The notes under the pieces were generated by a model. The model was not told where the DNA came from. It saw nothing but the letters and a program-made list of their open reading frames with translations, and ran no database searches. Of a stretch of DNA of 64,000 bases, positions 1 to 11,430 are shown one piece after another (position 1 is the first letter of the stretch; each line of letters starts with the position of its first letter). The stretch comes from Inia geoffrensis. Lineage: Eukaryota > Chordata > Mammalia > Artiodactyla > Iniidae. The stretch is from NCBI GenBank assembly GCA_036417435.1, contig JAZAQT010000281.1, forward strand, positions 186,001 to 250,000, written 5' to 3'. Position numbers and translations under genes: made by a program.

Positions 1-181
1 GGGTTAGGGTTAAGGAATGCAGAGGGATTAGGGTACAGCTTAGGGTACGACAGTGCTTAAGGGTTAGCGTTCGTGTGAGGGCAAGGGTTAGTGTTAGTGT
101 CCTGGTTAAGATTAGGGGACGGGTGAGAGTAAGGCTTCAGGTGAGGGTCTGGGTTAGGATTCGGGTTAGGGTTAGGGTTAG

Positions 182-349
182 GGAATGGGGAGGGATTAGG
201 GTACAGTTTAGGGTACGACAACGATTAAGGGTTAGCGTACGTGTGAGGGCACGAGTTAGTGTTGGTATCCTGGTTAAGATTAGGGCAGGGGTGAGGGTAA
301 GGTTTCGGGTGAGGGTCAGGGATAGAATTCGGATTAGGGTTAGGGTTAG
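182..349 (+). repeat. Representative 168-bp monomer
   Basis: One monomer, taken from GGAATG to the base before the next. In order it holds: a GATTAGGGTACAG segment; a variable GTACGACAACG or GTACCACAACG segment that distinguishes subtypes; GTTAGCGTACGTGTGAGG; GCACGAGTTAGTGTTGGT; CCTGGTTAAGATTAGGGCA; a GGTGAGGGTAAGG segment; GGGTGAGGGTCAGGG; and a closing run of telomeric GTTAGG. Subtypes recur by the word after GGAATG: CAGAGGG, GGGAGGG, GGGAGAT, GGGATTG and GAGAGGG. The order in the first kilobase is CAG, GGGAGGG, GGGAGAT, GGGATTG, GAGAGGG, GAGAGGG. Confidence 0.9.
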
Positions 350-492
350 GGAATGGGGAGATATTAGGGTACAGTTTAGGGTACCACAACGCTTAAGGTT
401 TAGCGTACGTGTGAGTTCACTAGTTAGTGTTAGTGTACTGTTTACGATTAGGGCACGGGTGAGGGTAAGGCCTCGGAAGAGGGTCACATTAA

Positions 493-519
493 GGGTTAGG
501 GTTAGGGTTAGGGTTAGGG
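493..519 (+). other. G-quadruplex-capable telomeric run (example)
   Basis: Five GGG tracts are spaced by TTA at 493, 499, 505, 511 and 517, a canonical four-or-more G3 motif. The same run sits just before most GGAATGGGGATTG-type monomers, for example near 1333, 2844, 3684, 8034, 13226, 15410 and 22130. Most other monomers end in about three pure repeats. Quadruplex formation is inferred from the motif only. Confidence 0.7.
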
Positions 520-2351
520 AATGGGGATTGATTAGGGTACAGGTTATGTTACGGCAATGGCTTAGGGTTAGCGTACGTTAGAGGGCATGGGTTAGTATTG
601 ATGTACTGGTTAAAATTAGGACACGGGTGAGGGTAAAGTTTCGGGTGAGTGTCATGGTTAGGTTTCAGGTGAGGGTTAGGGTTAGCGAATGGAGAGGGAT
701 TAGGGTACAGGTTAGGGTACCACTGCGGTTTAGTCTTAGCGTACGTGTGAGGGCACGAGTTAGTCTTGGTGTCCTGGTTAAGATTAGGGAACGGGTGAGA
801 GTAAGGCTTCGTGTGAGGGTCAGGGTTAGGATTCGGGTTAGGGTTAGGGTTAGGGAATGGAGAGGGATTAGGGTACAGGATAGGGTACGACAATGCTTAA
901 GGGTTAGCGTACGTTTGAGGGCATGAGTTAGTGTTTGTGTACTGGTTAAGATTAGGGCATTGGTTAGGGTAGGGCATAGGAAGTGGGTCAGGTTTAGGAA
1001 TGGGGTTAGGGTTAGGGTTTAGGAATGGGGAGGGATTAGGGTTCAATTTAGAGTAGGACAACGCTTAAGGTTTTGCGTACGTGTGAGGGCACGAGTTAGT
1101 GTTGGTGTCCTGGTTAAGATTAGGGCACGGGTGAGGGAAAGGTTTCGGGTGAGGGTCAGGGATAGAATTCGGGTTAGAGTTAGGGTTAGGGAATAGGGAG
1201 ATATTAGGGCACAGTTTAGCGTACCACAACGCTTAAGGTTTAGCGTACGTGTGAGGTCACTAGTTAGTGTTAGTGTACTGCTTACGATTAGGGCACGGGG
1301 GAGGGTATGGCCTCGGAAGAGGGTCACGTTAAGGGTTAGGGTTAGGGTTAGGGTTAGGGAATGGGGATTGATTACGGTACAGGTTATGGTACGGCAATGG
1401 CTTAAGGGTAGCGTACGTTGGAGGGCATGGGTTAGTGTTGATGTACTGGTTAAAATTAGGACACGGGTGAGGGTAAAGTTTCGGGTGAGTGTCATGGATA
1501 GGTTTCAGGTTAGGGTTAGGGTTAGGGAATGGAGAGGATTTAGGGTACAGGTTAGGGTACCCCTGTGGTTTAGTGTTAGCGTATGTGTGAGGGTACGAGT
1601 TAGTCTTGGTGTCCTGGTTAAGATTAGGGCACGGGTGAGGGTAAGGCTTCGTGTGAGGGTCAGGGTTAGGATTCGGGTTAGGGTTACGGTTAGGGAATGG
1701 AGAGGGATTAGGGTACAGGTTAGGGTACGACAATGCTTAAGGTTTAGTGTAAGTGTGAGGGCATGAGTTAGTGTTGGTGTACTGGTTAAGACAAGGGCAC
1801 CGATGACGGTAAGGCCTCGGAAAAGGGTCACGTTCAGGGTTTCGGTTAGGGTTAGGGTTAGGGAATGGGGAGGGATTAGGTTACAGGAAAGGGTACGACA
1901 ATGCTTAAGGGTTAGCATAAGTGGGAGGGCACGAGTTAGTGTTGGTGTACTGGTTAAACAAGGGCACCGATGAGGGTAAGGCCTCGGAAAAGGGTCACGT
2001 TCAGTGTTTCGGTTACGGTTAGGGTTCGGGAATGGGGAGGGATTAGGGTACAGGATAGGGTACGACAATGCTTAAGGGTTAGCGTACGTTTGAGGGCATG
2101 AGTTAGTGTTTGTGTACTGGTTAAGATTAGGGCATTGGTTAGGGTAGGGCATCGGAAGTGGTTCAGGTTTAGGGATGTAGTTAGGGTTAGGGTTAAGGAA
2201 TGGGGAGGGATTAGGGTACAATTTAGGGTACGAAAACGCTTAAGGTTTAGCGTACGTGTGAGGGCACGAGTTAGTGTTGGTGTCCTGGTTAAGATTAGGG
2301 CACGGTTGAAGGTAAGGCTTCGGGTGAGGGTCAGGTTTAGGATTCGTGTTA

Positions 2352-4091
2352 GGGTTAGGGTTAAGGAATGCAGAGGGATTAGGGTACAGCTTAGGGTACG
2401 ACAGTGCTTAAGGGTTAGCGTTCGTGTGAGGGCAAGGGTTAGTGTTAGTGTCCTGGTTAAGATTAGGGGACGGGTGAGAGTAAGGCTTCAGGTGAGGGTC
2501 TGGGTTAGGATTCGGGTTAGGGTTAGGGTTAGGGAATGGGGAGGGATTAGGGTACAGTTTAGGGTACGACAACGATTAAGGGTTAGCGTACGTGTGAGGG
2601 CACGAGTTAGTGTTGGTATCCTGGTTAAGATTAGGGCAGGGGTGAGGGTAAGGTTTCGGGTTGGGGTCAGGGATAGAATTCGGATTAGGGTTAGGGTTAG
2701 GGAATGGGGAGATATTAGGGTACAGTTTAGGGTACCACAACGCTTAAGGTTTAGCGTACGTGTGAGTTCACTAGTTAGTGTTAGTGTACTGTTTACGATT
2801 AGGGCACGGGTGAGGGTAAGGCCTCGGAAGAGGGTCACATTAAGGGTTAGGGTTAGGGTTAGGGTTAGGGAATGGGGATTGATTAGGGTACAGGTTATGT
2901 TACGGCAATGGCTTAGGGTTAGCGTACGTTAGAGGGCATGGGTTAGTATTGATGTACTGGTTAAAATTAGGACACGGGTGAGGGTAAAGTTTCGGGTGAG
3001 TGTCATGGTTAGGTTTCAGGTGAGGGTTAGGGTTAGCGAATGGAGAGGGATTAGGGTACAGGTTAGGGTACCACTGCGGTTTAGTCTTAGCGTACGTGTG
3101 AGGGCACGAGTTAGTCTTGGTGTCCTGGTTAAGATTAGGGAACGGGTGAGAGTAAGGCTTCGTGTGAGGGTCAGGGTTAGGATTCGGGTTAGGGTTAGGG
3201 TTAGGGAATGGAGAGGGATTAGGGTACAGGATAGGGTACGACAATGCTTAAGGGTTAGCGTACGTTTGAGGGCATGAGTTAGTGTTTGTGTACTGGTTAA
3301 GATTAGGGCATTGGTTAGGGTAGGGCATAGGAAGTGGGTCAGGTTTAGGAATGGGGTTAGGGTTAGGGTTTAGGAATGGGGAGGGATTAGGGTTCAATTT
3401 AGAGTAGGACAACGCTTAAGGTTTTGCGTACGTGTGAGGGCACGAGTTAGTGTTGGTGTCCTGGTTAAGATTAGGGCACGGGTGAGGGAAAGGTTTCGGG
3501 TGAGGGTCAGGGATAGAATTCGGGTTAGAGTTAGGGTTAGGGAATAGGGAGATATTAGGGCACAGTTTAGCGTACCACAACGCTTAAGGTTTAGCGTACG
3601 TGTGAGGTCACTAGTTAGTGTTAGTGTACTGCTTACGATTAGGGCACGGGGGAGGGTATGGCCTCGGAAGAGGGTCACGTTAAGGGTTAGGGTTAGGGTT
3701 AGGGTTAGGGAATGGGGATTGATTACGGTACAGGTTATGGTACGGCAATGGCTTAAGGTTAGCGTACGTTGGAGGGCATGGGTTAGTGTTGATGTACTGG
3801 TTAAAATTAGGACACGGGTGAGGGTAAAGTTTCGGGTGAGTGTCATGGTTAGGTTTCAGGTTAGGGTTAGGGTTAGGGAATGGAGAGGGATTAGGGTACA
3901 GGTTAGGGTACCGCTGCGGTTTAGTGTTAGCGTACGTGTGAGGGCACGAGTTAGTCTTGGTGTCCTGGTTAAGATTAGGGCACGGGTGAGGGTAAGGCTT
4001 CGGGTGAGGGTCAGGTTTAGGATTCGGGTTAGGGTTAGGGTTAGAGAATGGAGAGGGATTAGGGTACAGGTTAGGGTATGACAATGCTTAA
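2352..4091 (+). repeat. 14-monomer block, copy 2 (period 2351 bp)
   Basis: Second copy of the block that starts at position 1. The two copies stop resembling each other soon after ~4090: copy 1 has GTACGACAATG at 1727 where copy 2 has GTATGACAATG at 4076, and the following monomers belong to different subtypes. Confidence 0.85.
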
Positions 4092-6844
4092 GGGTTAGCG
4101 TACGTGTGAGGGCACGAGTTAGTGTTGGTTTACTGGTTAAGACAAGGGAACCGATGAGGGTAAGGCCTCGGAAAAGGGTCACGTTCAGGGTTTCGGTTAG
4201 GGTTACGTTTAGGGAATGGGGAGGGATTAGGGTACAGGATAGGGTACGACAATGCTTAAGGGATTGCGTACGTTTGAGGGCATGAGTTAGTGTTTGTGTA
4301 CTGGTTAAGTTTAGGGCATTGGTTAGGTTAAGGCATCGGAAGTGGTACAGGTTTAGGGATGGGGTTAGGGTTAGGGTTAAGGAATGGGGAGGGATTAGGT
4401 TATAATTTAGGGTACGAAAACGCTTAAGGTTTAGCGTACGTGTGAGGGCACGAGTTAGTGTTGGTGTCCTGGTTAAGATTAGGGCACAGGTGAGGGTAAG
4501 GCTTCGGGTGAGGGTCACGGTTAGGATTCGTGTTAGGGTTAGGGTTAAGGAATGCAGAGGGATTAGGGTACAGCTTAGGGTACGACATTGCTTAAGGGTT
4601 ACCGTTCGTGTGAGGGCAAGGGTTAGTGTTAGTGTCCTGGTTAAGATTAGGGCACGGGTGAGGGTAAGGCTTCAGGTGACGGTCAGGGTTAGGATTCGGT
4701 TTAGGGTTAGGGTTAGGGAATGGGGAGGGATTAGGGTACAGTTTAGGGTACGACAACGATTAAGCATTAGCGTACGTGTGAAGGCACGAGTTAGTGTTTG
4801 TGTCCTGGTTAAGATTAGGGCAGGGGTGAGGGTAAGGTTTCGGGTGAGGGTCAGGGATAGAATTCGGGTTAGGGTTAGGGTTAAGGAATGGCGAGATATT
4901 AGGGCACAGTTTAGGGTACCACAACGCTTAAGGTTTAGCGTACGTGTGAGGTCACTAGTTAGTGTTAGTGTACTGCTTACGATTAGGGCACCGGAGAGGG
5001 TAAGGCCTCGGAAGAGGGTCACGTTAAGGGTTAGGGTTACGGAATGGGGATTGATTAGGGTACAGGTTAGGGTACGGCAATGGCTTAGGGTTAGCGTACG
5101 TTAGAGGGCATGGGTTAGTGCTGATGTACTGCTTAAAATTAGGACACGGTTGAGGGTAAAGTTTCGGGTGAGTGTCATGGTTAGCCTTCACGTGAGGGTT
5201 AGGGTTAGGGAATGGAGAGGGATTAGGGTACAGGTTAGGGTACCGCTGCGGTTTATTGTTAGCATACTTGTGATGGCACGAGTTAGTCTTGGTGTCCTGG
5301 TTAAGATTAGGGCACGGGTGAGGATAAGGCTTCGGTGAGGGTCAGGTTTAGGATTCAGGTTAGTGTTAGGGTTAGGGAATGGAGAGGAATTAGGGTACAG
5401 GTTAGGGTACGACAATGCTTAACGGTTAGCGTAAGTGTGAGGGCACGAGTTAGTGTTGGTGTACTGGTTAAGACAAGGGCACTGATGAGGGTAAGGCCTC
5501 GGAAAAGGGTCACGTTCAGGGTTTTGGTTAGGGTTAGGGTTAGGGAATGGGGAGGGTTTAGGGTACAGGATAGTGTACAACAATGCTTAAGGTTTAGCGT
5601 ATGTTTGAGGGCAAGAGTTAGTGTTTGTGTACTGGTTAAGATTAGGGCATTGTTTAGGGTAGGGCATCGGAAGTGGGTCAGGTTTAGGAATGGGGTTAGG
5701 GTTAGGGTTAAGGAATGGGGAGGGATTAGAGTACAGTTTAGGGTACGACAACGATTAAGGGTTAGCGTACGTGTGAGGGCACGAGTTAGTGTTGGTGTCC
5801 TGGTTAAGATTAGGGCACAGGTGAGGGTATGGTTTCGGGTGAGGGTCAGGGATAGAATTCGGGTTAGGGATAGGGTTAGGGAATGGGGAGATATTAGGAC
5901 ACAGTTTAGCATACCACAACGCTTAAGGTTTAGCGTACGTGCGAGGTCACTATTTAGTGTTAGTGTACTGCTTACGATTAGGGCACGGGTGAGGGTAACG
6001 CCTCGGAAGAGGGTCACGTTAAGGGTTATGGTTAGGGTTAGGGTTAGGGAATTGGGATTGATTAAAGTACAGGTTATGGTACGGCGATGGCTTAGGGTTA
6101 GCGTACGTTAGAGGGCATGGGTTAGTGTTGATGTACTGGTTAAAATTAGAACACGGGTGAGGGTAAAGTTTCGGGTGAGTGTCATGGATAGGTTTCAGGT
6201 TAGGGTTAGGGTTAAGGAATGGGGAGGGATTAGGTTACAGGATAGGGTACGACAATGCTTAAGGGGTAGCATAAGTCGGAGGGCACGAGTTAGTGTTGGT
6301 GTACTGGTGAAGACAAGGGCACCGATGAGGGTAAGGCCTCGGAAAAGGGTCACGTTCAGTGTTTCAGTTACGGTTAGGGTTCGGGAATGGGGAGGGATTA
6401 GGGTACAGGATAGGGTACGACAATGCTTAAGGGTTAGCGTACGTTTGAGGGCATGAGTTAGTGTTTGTGTACTGGTTAAGATTAGGGCATTGGTTCCGGT
6501 AGGGCATCGGAAGTGGTTCAGGTTTAGGCATGTAGTTAGGGTTAGGATTAAGGAATGGGGAGGGATTAGGGTACAATTTAGGGTACGAAAACGCTTAATG
6601 TTTAGCTTACGTGTGAGGGCACGAGTTAGTGCTGGTGTCCTGGTTAAGATTAGGGCACGGGTGAGGGTAAGGCTTCAGGTGAGGGTCTGGGTTAGGATTA
6701 GGGAATGGGGAGGGATTAGGGTACAGTTTAGGGTACGACAACGATTAAGGGTTAGCGTACGTGTGAGGGCACGAGTTAGTGTTGGTGTCCTGGTTAAGAT
6801 TAGGGCAGGGGTGAGGGTAAGGTTTCGGGTGAGGGTCAGGGATA

Positions 6845-6889
6845 GGGTTAGGGTTAGGGTTAGGGTTAGGGTTAGGGTTAGGGTTAGGG
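6845..6889 (+). repeat. Longest pure telomeric tract
   Basis: Seven perfect GGGTTA repeats plus a closing GGG, 45 bp without interruption. Other monomers carry at most about four or five pure repeats. It lies where an expected monomer body is missing: GGGTCAGGGATA is followed directly by the tract and then a GGAATGGAGAGGG monomer. This suggests an internal deletion or slippage between telomeric cores. Confidence 0.9.
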
Positions 6890-7409
6890 AATGGAGAGGG
6901 ATTAGGTTACAGGTTAGGGTACGACAATGCTTAAGGGTTAGCGAATGTGTGAGGGCACGAGTTAGTGTTGGTGTACTGGTTAAGACAAGGGCACCGATGA
7001 GGGTAAGGCCTCGGAAAAGTGTCACGTTCAGGGTTTCGCTTAGGGTTAGGGTTAGGGAATGGGGAGGGATTAGGGTACAGGATAGGGTACGACAATGCTT
7101 AAAGGTTAACGTACGTTTGAGGGCATGAGTTAGTGTTTGTGTACTGTTTAAGATTAGGGCATTGGTTAGGGTAGGGCATCGGACGTGGTTAGGTTTAGGG
7201 ATGGAGTTAGGGTTAGGCTTAAGGAATGGGGAGGTATTAGGGTACAATTTATGGTACGACAACGCTTAAGGTTTAGCGTACGTGCGAGTGCACGAGTTAG
7301 TGTTGGTGTCCTGGTTAAGATTAGGGCACGGGTGAGGGTAAGGCTTCGGGTGAGGGTCAGGGTTAGGATTCGTGTTAGGGTTAGTGTTAAGGAATGCAGA
7401 GGGATTAGG

Positions 7410-7730
7410 GTACAGCTTAGGGTACGACAGCGCTTAAGGGTTAGCGTTCGTGTGAGGGCAAGGGTTAGTGTTAATGTCCTGGTTAAGATTAGGGCACGGG
7501 TGAGGTAAGGCTTCGTGTGAGGGTCAGGGTTAGGATTCGTGTTAGGGTTAGGGTTAAGGAATGCAGAGGGATTAGGGTACAGCTTACGGTACGATAGGGC
7601 TTAAGGGTTAGCGTTCGTGTGAGAGCAAGGGTTAGTGTTAGTGTCCTGGTTCAGATTAGGTCTCGGGTGAGGGTAAGGCTTCAGGTGAGGGTCAGGGTTA
7701 GGATCCGGGTTAGGGTTAGGGAATGGGGAG
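7410..7730 (+). repeat. 8-monomer duplication, copy 1 (offset 1336 bp)
   Basis: Carries a private short GGGTGAGGTAAGG word at ~7499 (two bases missing from the usual word), the GTACGATAGGGC word and a GGATCCGGG word. All three reappear together 1336 bp downstream, so the segments share a recent common source. Confidence 0.8.
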
Positions 7731-8750
7731 TGATTAGGGTACAGTTTAGGGTACGACAACGATTAAGGGTTAGCGTACGTGTGAGGGCATGAGTTAGTGT
7801 TGGTGTCCTGGTAAAGATTAGGGCACGGGTGAGGGTAAGGTTTCGGGTGAGGGCCAGGGATAGAATTCGGGTTAGGGTTAGGGTTAGGGAATGGGGAGAT
7901 ATTAGGGCACAGTTTAGGGTACCACAACGCTTAAGGTTTAGCGTACGTGTGAGGTCACTAGTTAGTGTTAGTGTACTGCTTACGATTAGGGCACGGGTGA
8001 TGGTAAGGCCTCGGAAGAGGGTCACGATAAGGGTTAGGGTTAGGGTTAGGGTTAGGAAATTTGGATTGATTAGAGTACAGGTTAGGGTACGACAATGGCT
8101 TAGAGTTAGCGTACGTTAGAGGGCATGGGTTAGTGTTGCTGTATTGGTTAAAATTAGGACACGGGTGAGGGTAAAGATTCGGGTGAGTGTCATGGTTAGG
8201 TTTCAGGTTAGGGTTAGGGTTAGGGAATGGAGAGGGATTAGGGTACAGGTTAGGGTACCGCTGCGGTTTAGTGTTAGCGTACGTGTGAGGGCACGATTTA
8301 GTCTTGTTGTCCTGGTTAAGATTAGGGCACGGGTGAGGGTAAGGCTTCGGGTGAGGGTCAGAGTTAGCATTCGGGTTAGGGTTAGGGTTAGGGAATGGAG
8401 AGGGATTAGGGTACAGGTTAGGGTACGACAATGCTTAAGGGTTAGCATAAGTGTGAGGGCACGAGTTAGTGTTTGTGTACTGGTTAAGCAAGGGCACCGA
8501 TGAGGGTAAGACCTCGGAAAAGGGTCACGTTCAGGGTTTCGTTTAGGGTTAGGGTTAGGGAATGGGGAGGGATAAGGGTACAGGATAGGGTACGACAAAG
8601 CTTAAGGGTTAGCGTACGTTTGAGGGCATGAGTTAGTGTTTGTGTACTGGTTAAGATTAGGGCATTGGTTAGGGTAGGGCATCGGAAGTGGTACAGGTTT
8701 AGGGATGGGGTTAGGGTTAGGGTTAAGGAATGGGGAGGGATTAGGGTACA
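7680..8750 (+). repeat. 16-monomer duplication, copy 1 (offset 2680 bp)
   Basis: Nearly identical to 10360-11430, including rare words such as GGAAATTTGGATTG at 8056, GTTGCTGTATTGG at 8136 and ACGATTTAGTCTTGTTG at 8293. The offset is 16 monomers minus 8 bases. Weaker collinearity continues to about 10300 against about 12980. Confidence 0.85.
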
Positions 8751-9066
8751 GCTTAGGGTACGACAGCGCTTAAGGGTTAGCGTTCGTGTGAGGGCAAGGG
8801 TTAGTGTTAGTGTCCTGGTTAAGATTAGGGCACGGGTGAGGTAAGGCTTCGTGTGAGGGTCAGGGTTAGGATTCGTGTTAGGGTTAGGGTTAAGGAATGC
8901 AGAGGGATTAGGGTACAGCTTACGGTACGATAGGGCTTAAGGGTTAGCGTTCGTGTGAGAGCAAGGGTTAGTGTTAGTGTCCTGGTTCAGATTAGGTCTC
9001 GGGTGAGGGTAAGGCTTCAGGTGAGGGTCAGGGTTAGGATCCGGGTTAGGGTTAGGGAATGGGGAG
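8750..9066 (+). repeat. 8-monomer duplication, copy 2 (offset 1336 bp)
   Basis: Downstream partner of 7410-7730, with the same two-base deletion, now at ~8835, and the same GGATCCGGG variant. Its left edge near 8750 switches from a GGAATGGGGAGGG monomer straight into the CAGCTTAGGG subtype, marking the breakpoint. Confidence 0.8.
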
Positions 9067-10359
9067 GGATTAGGGTACAGTTTAGGGTACGACAACGATT
9101 AAGGGTTAGCGTACTTGTGAGGGAACGAGTTAGTGTTGGTGTCCTGGTTAAGATTAGGGCACGGGTGAGGGTAAGGTTTCGGGTGAGGGCCAGGGATAGA
9201 ATTCGGGTTAGGGTTAGGGTTAGGGAATGGGGAGATATTAGGGCACAGTTTTGGGTAACACAACGCTTAAGGTTTACCGTACCTGTGAGGTCACTAGTTA
9301 GTGTTAGTGTACTGCTTACGATTAGGGCACGGGTGAGGGTAAGGCCTCGGAAGAGGGTCACGTTAAGGGTTAGGGTTAGGGTAAGGGTTAGGGAATGGGG
9401 ATTGATTAGGGTACAGATTAGGGTACGGCAATGGCTTAGGGTTAGCGTACGTTAGAGGGTATGGGTTAGTGTTGATGTACTGGTTAAAATTAGGACACGG
9501 GTGAGGGTAAAGTTTCGGTTGAGTCTCATGGTTAGATTTCAGGTTAGGGTTAGGGTTAGGGGATGGAGAGGGATTAGGGTACAAGTTAGGGTACCGCTGT
9601 GGTTTAGTGTTAGCGTACGTGTGAGGGCACGAGTTAGTCTTGGTGTCCTGGTTAAGATTAGGGCACGGGTGAGGGTAAGGTTTCGGGTGAGGGTCAGGAT
9701 TAGGATTCGGGTTAGGGTTAGGGTTAGGGAATGGAGAGGGATTAGGGTACAGTTTAGGGTACGACAATGCTTAAGGGTTAGCGTAAGTGTGAGGGCACGA
9801 ATTAGTGTTGGTGTACTGGTTAAGACAAGGGCACCGATGAGGGTAAGGCCTCGGAAAAGGGTCACGTTCATGGTTTCGCTTAGGGTTAGGGTTAGGGAAT
9901 GGGGAGGGATTAGGGTACAGGATAGGGTACGACAATGCTTAAGGGTTAGCGTACTTTTGAGGGCATGAGTTAGAGTTTGTGTACTGGTTAAGATTAGGGC
10001 ATTGGTTAGGGTAGGGCATCGGAAGTGGGTCAGGTTTAGGGATGGGGTTAGGGTTAGGGTTAAGGAATGGGGAGGGATTAGGGTACAATTTAGGGTACGA
10101 CAACGCATAAGGTTTAGCGTTCGTGTGAGAGCAAGGGTTAGTGTTAGTGTCCTGGTTAAGATTAGGGCTCGGGTGAGGGTAAGGCTTCGGGTGAGGGTCA
10201 GGGTTCGGATTCGTGTTAGGGTTAGGGTTAATGAATGCAGAGGGATTAGGGTACAGCTCACGGTACGATAGTGCTTAAGGGTTAGCGTTCGTGTGAGAGC
10301 AAGGTTTAGTGTTAGTGTCCTGGTTAAGATTAGGGCACGGGTGAGGGTAAGGCTTCAGG

Positions 10360-11430
10360 TGAGGGTCAGGGTAAGGATTGGGGTTAGGGTTAGGGTTAGG
10401 GAATGGGGAGTGATTAGGGTACAGTTTAGGGTACGACAACGATTAAGGGTTAGCGTACGTGTGAGGGCATGAGTTAGTGTTGGTGTCCTGGTAAAGATTA
10501 GGGCACGGGTGAGGGTAAGGTTTCGGGTGAGGGCCAGGGATAGAATTCGGGTTAGGGTTAGGGTTAGGGAATGGGGAGATATTAGGGCACAGTTTAGGGT
10601 ACCACAACGCTTAAGGTTTAGCGTACGTGTGAGGTCACTAGTTAGTGTTAGTGTACTGCTTACGATTAGGGCACGGGTGATGGTAAGGCCTCGGAAGAGG
10701 GTCACGATAAGGGTTAGGGTTAGGGTTAGGGTTAGGAAATTTGGATTGATTAGAGTACAGGTTAGGGTACGACAATGGCTTAGAGTTAGCGTACGTTAGA
10801 GGGCATGGGTTAGTGTTGCTGTATTGGTTAAAATTAGGACACGGGTGAGGGTAAAGATTCGGGTGAGTGTCATGGTTAGGTTTCAGGTTAGGGTTAGGGT
10901 TAGGGAATGGAGAGGGATTAGGGTACAGGTTAGGGTACCGCTGCGGTTTAGTGTTAGCGTACGTGTGAGGGCACGATTTAGTCTTGTTGTCCTGGTTAAG
11001 ATTAGGGCACGGGTGAGGGTAAGGCTTCGGGTGAGGGTCAGAGTTAGCATTCGGGTTAGGGTTAGGGTTAGGGAATGGAGAGGGATTAGGGTACAGGTTA
11101 GGGTACGACAATGCTTAAGGGTTAGCATAAGTGTGAGGGCACGAGTTAGTGTTTGTGTACTGGTTAAGCAAGGGCACCGATGAGGGTAAGACCTCGGAAA
11201 AGGGTCACGTTCAGGGTTTCGTTTAGGGTTAGGGTTAGGGAATGGGGAGGGATAAGGGTACAGGATAGGGTACGACAAAGCTTAAGGGTTAGCGTACGTT
11301 TGAGGGCATGAGTTAGTGTTTGTGTACTGGTTAAGATTAGGGCATTGGTTAGGGTAGGGCATCGGAAGTGGTACAGGTTTAGGGATGGGGTTAGGGTTAG
11401 GGTTAAGGAATGGGGAGGGATTAGAGTACA
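10360..11430 (+). repeat. 16-monomer duplication, copy 2 (offset 2680 bp)
   Basis: Partner of 7680-8750 with the same private variants (GGAAATTTGGATTG at 10736). Downstream the similarity to the 8.75-9.0 kb region is lost, because that stretch was replaced by the 1336-bp duplication, and then resumes at about the same offset. Confidence 0.85.

Larger units (their letters stand above)
1..1740 (+). repeat. 14-monomer block, copy 1 (period 2351 bp)
   Basis: This segment recurs 2351 bp downstream almost unchanged, including rare private variants such as the GGGGACGGGTGAGAG word and the GGAATAGGGAG monomer at 1190. The period is 14 monomers minus one base. The left edge is the window edge, so the block may start earlier. 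Confidence 0.85.
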
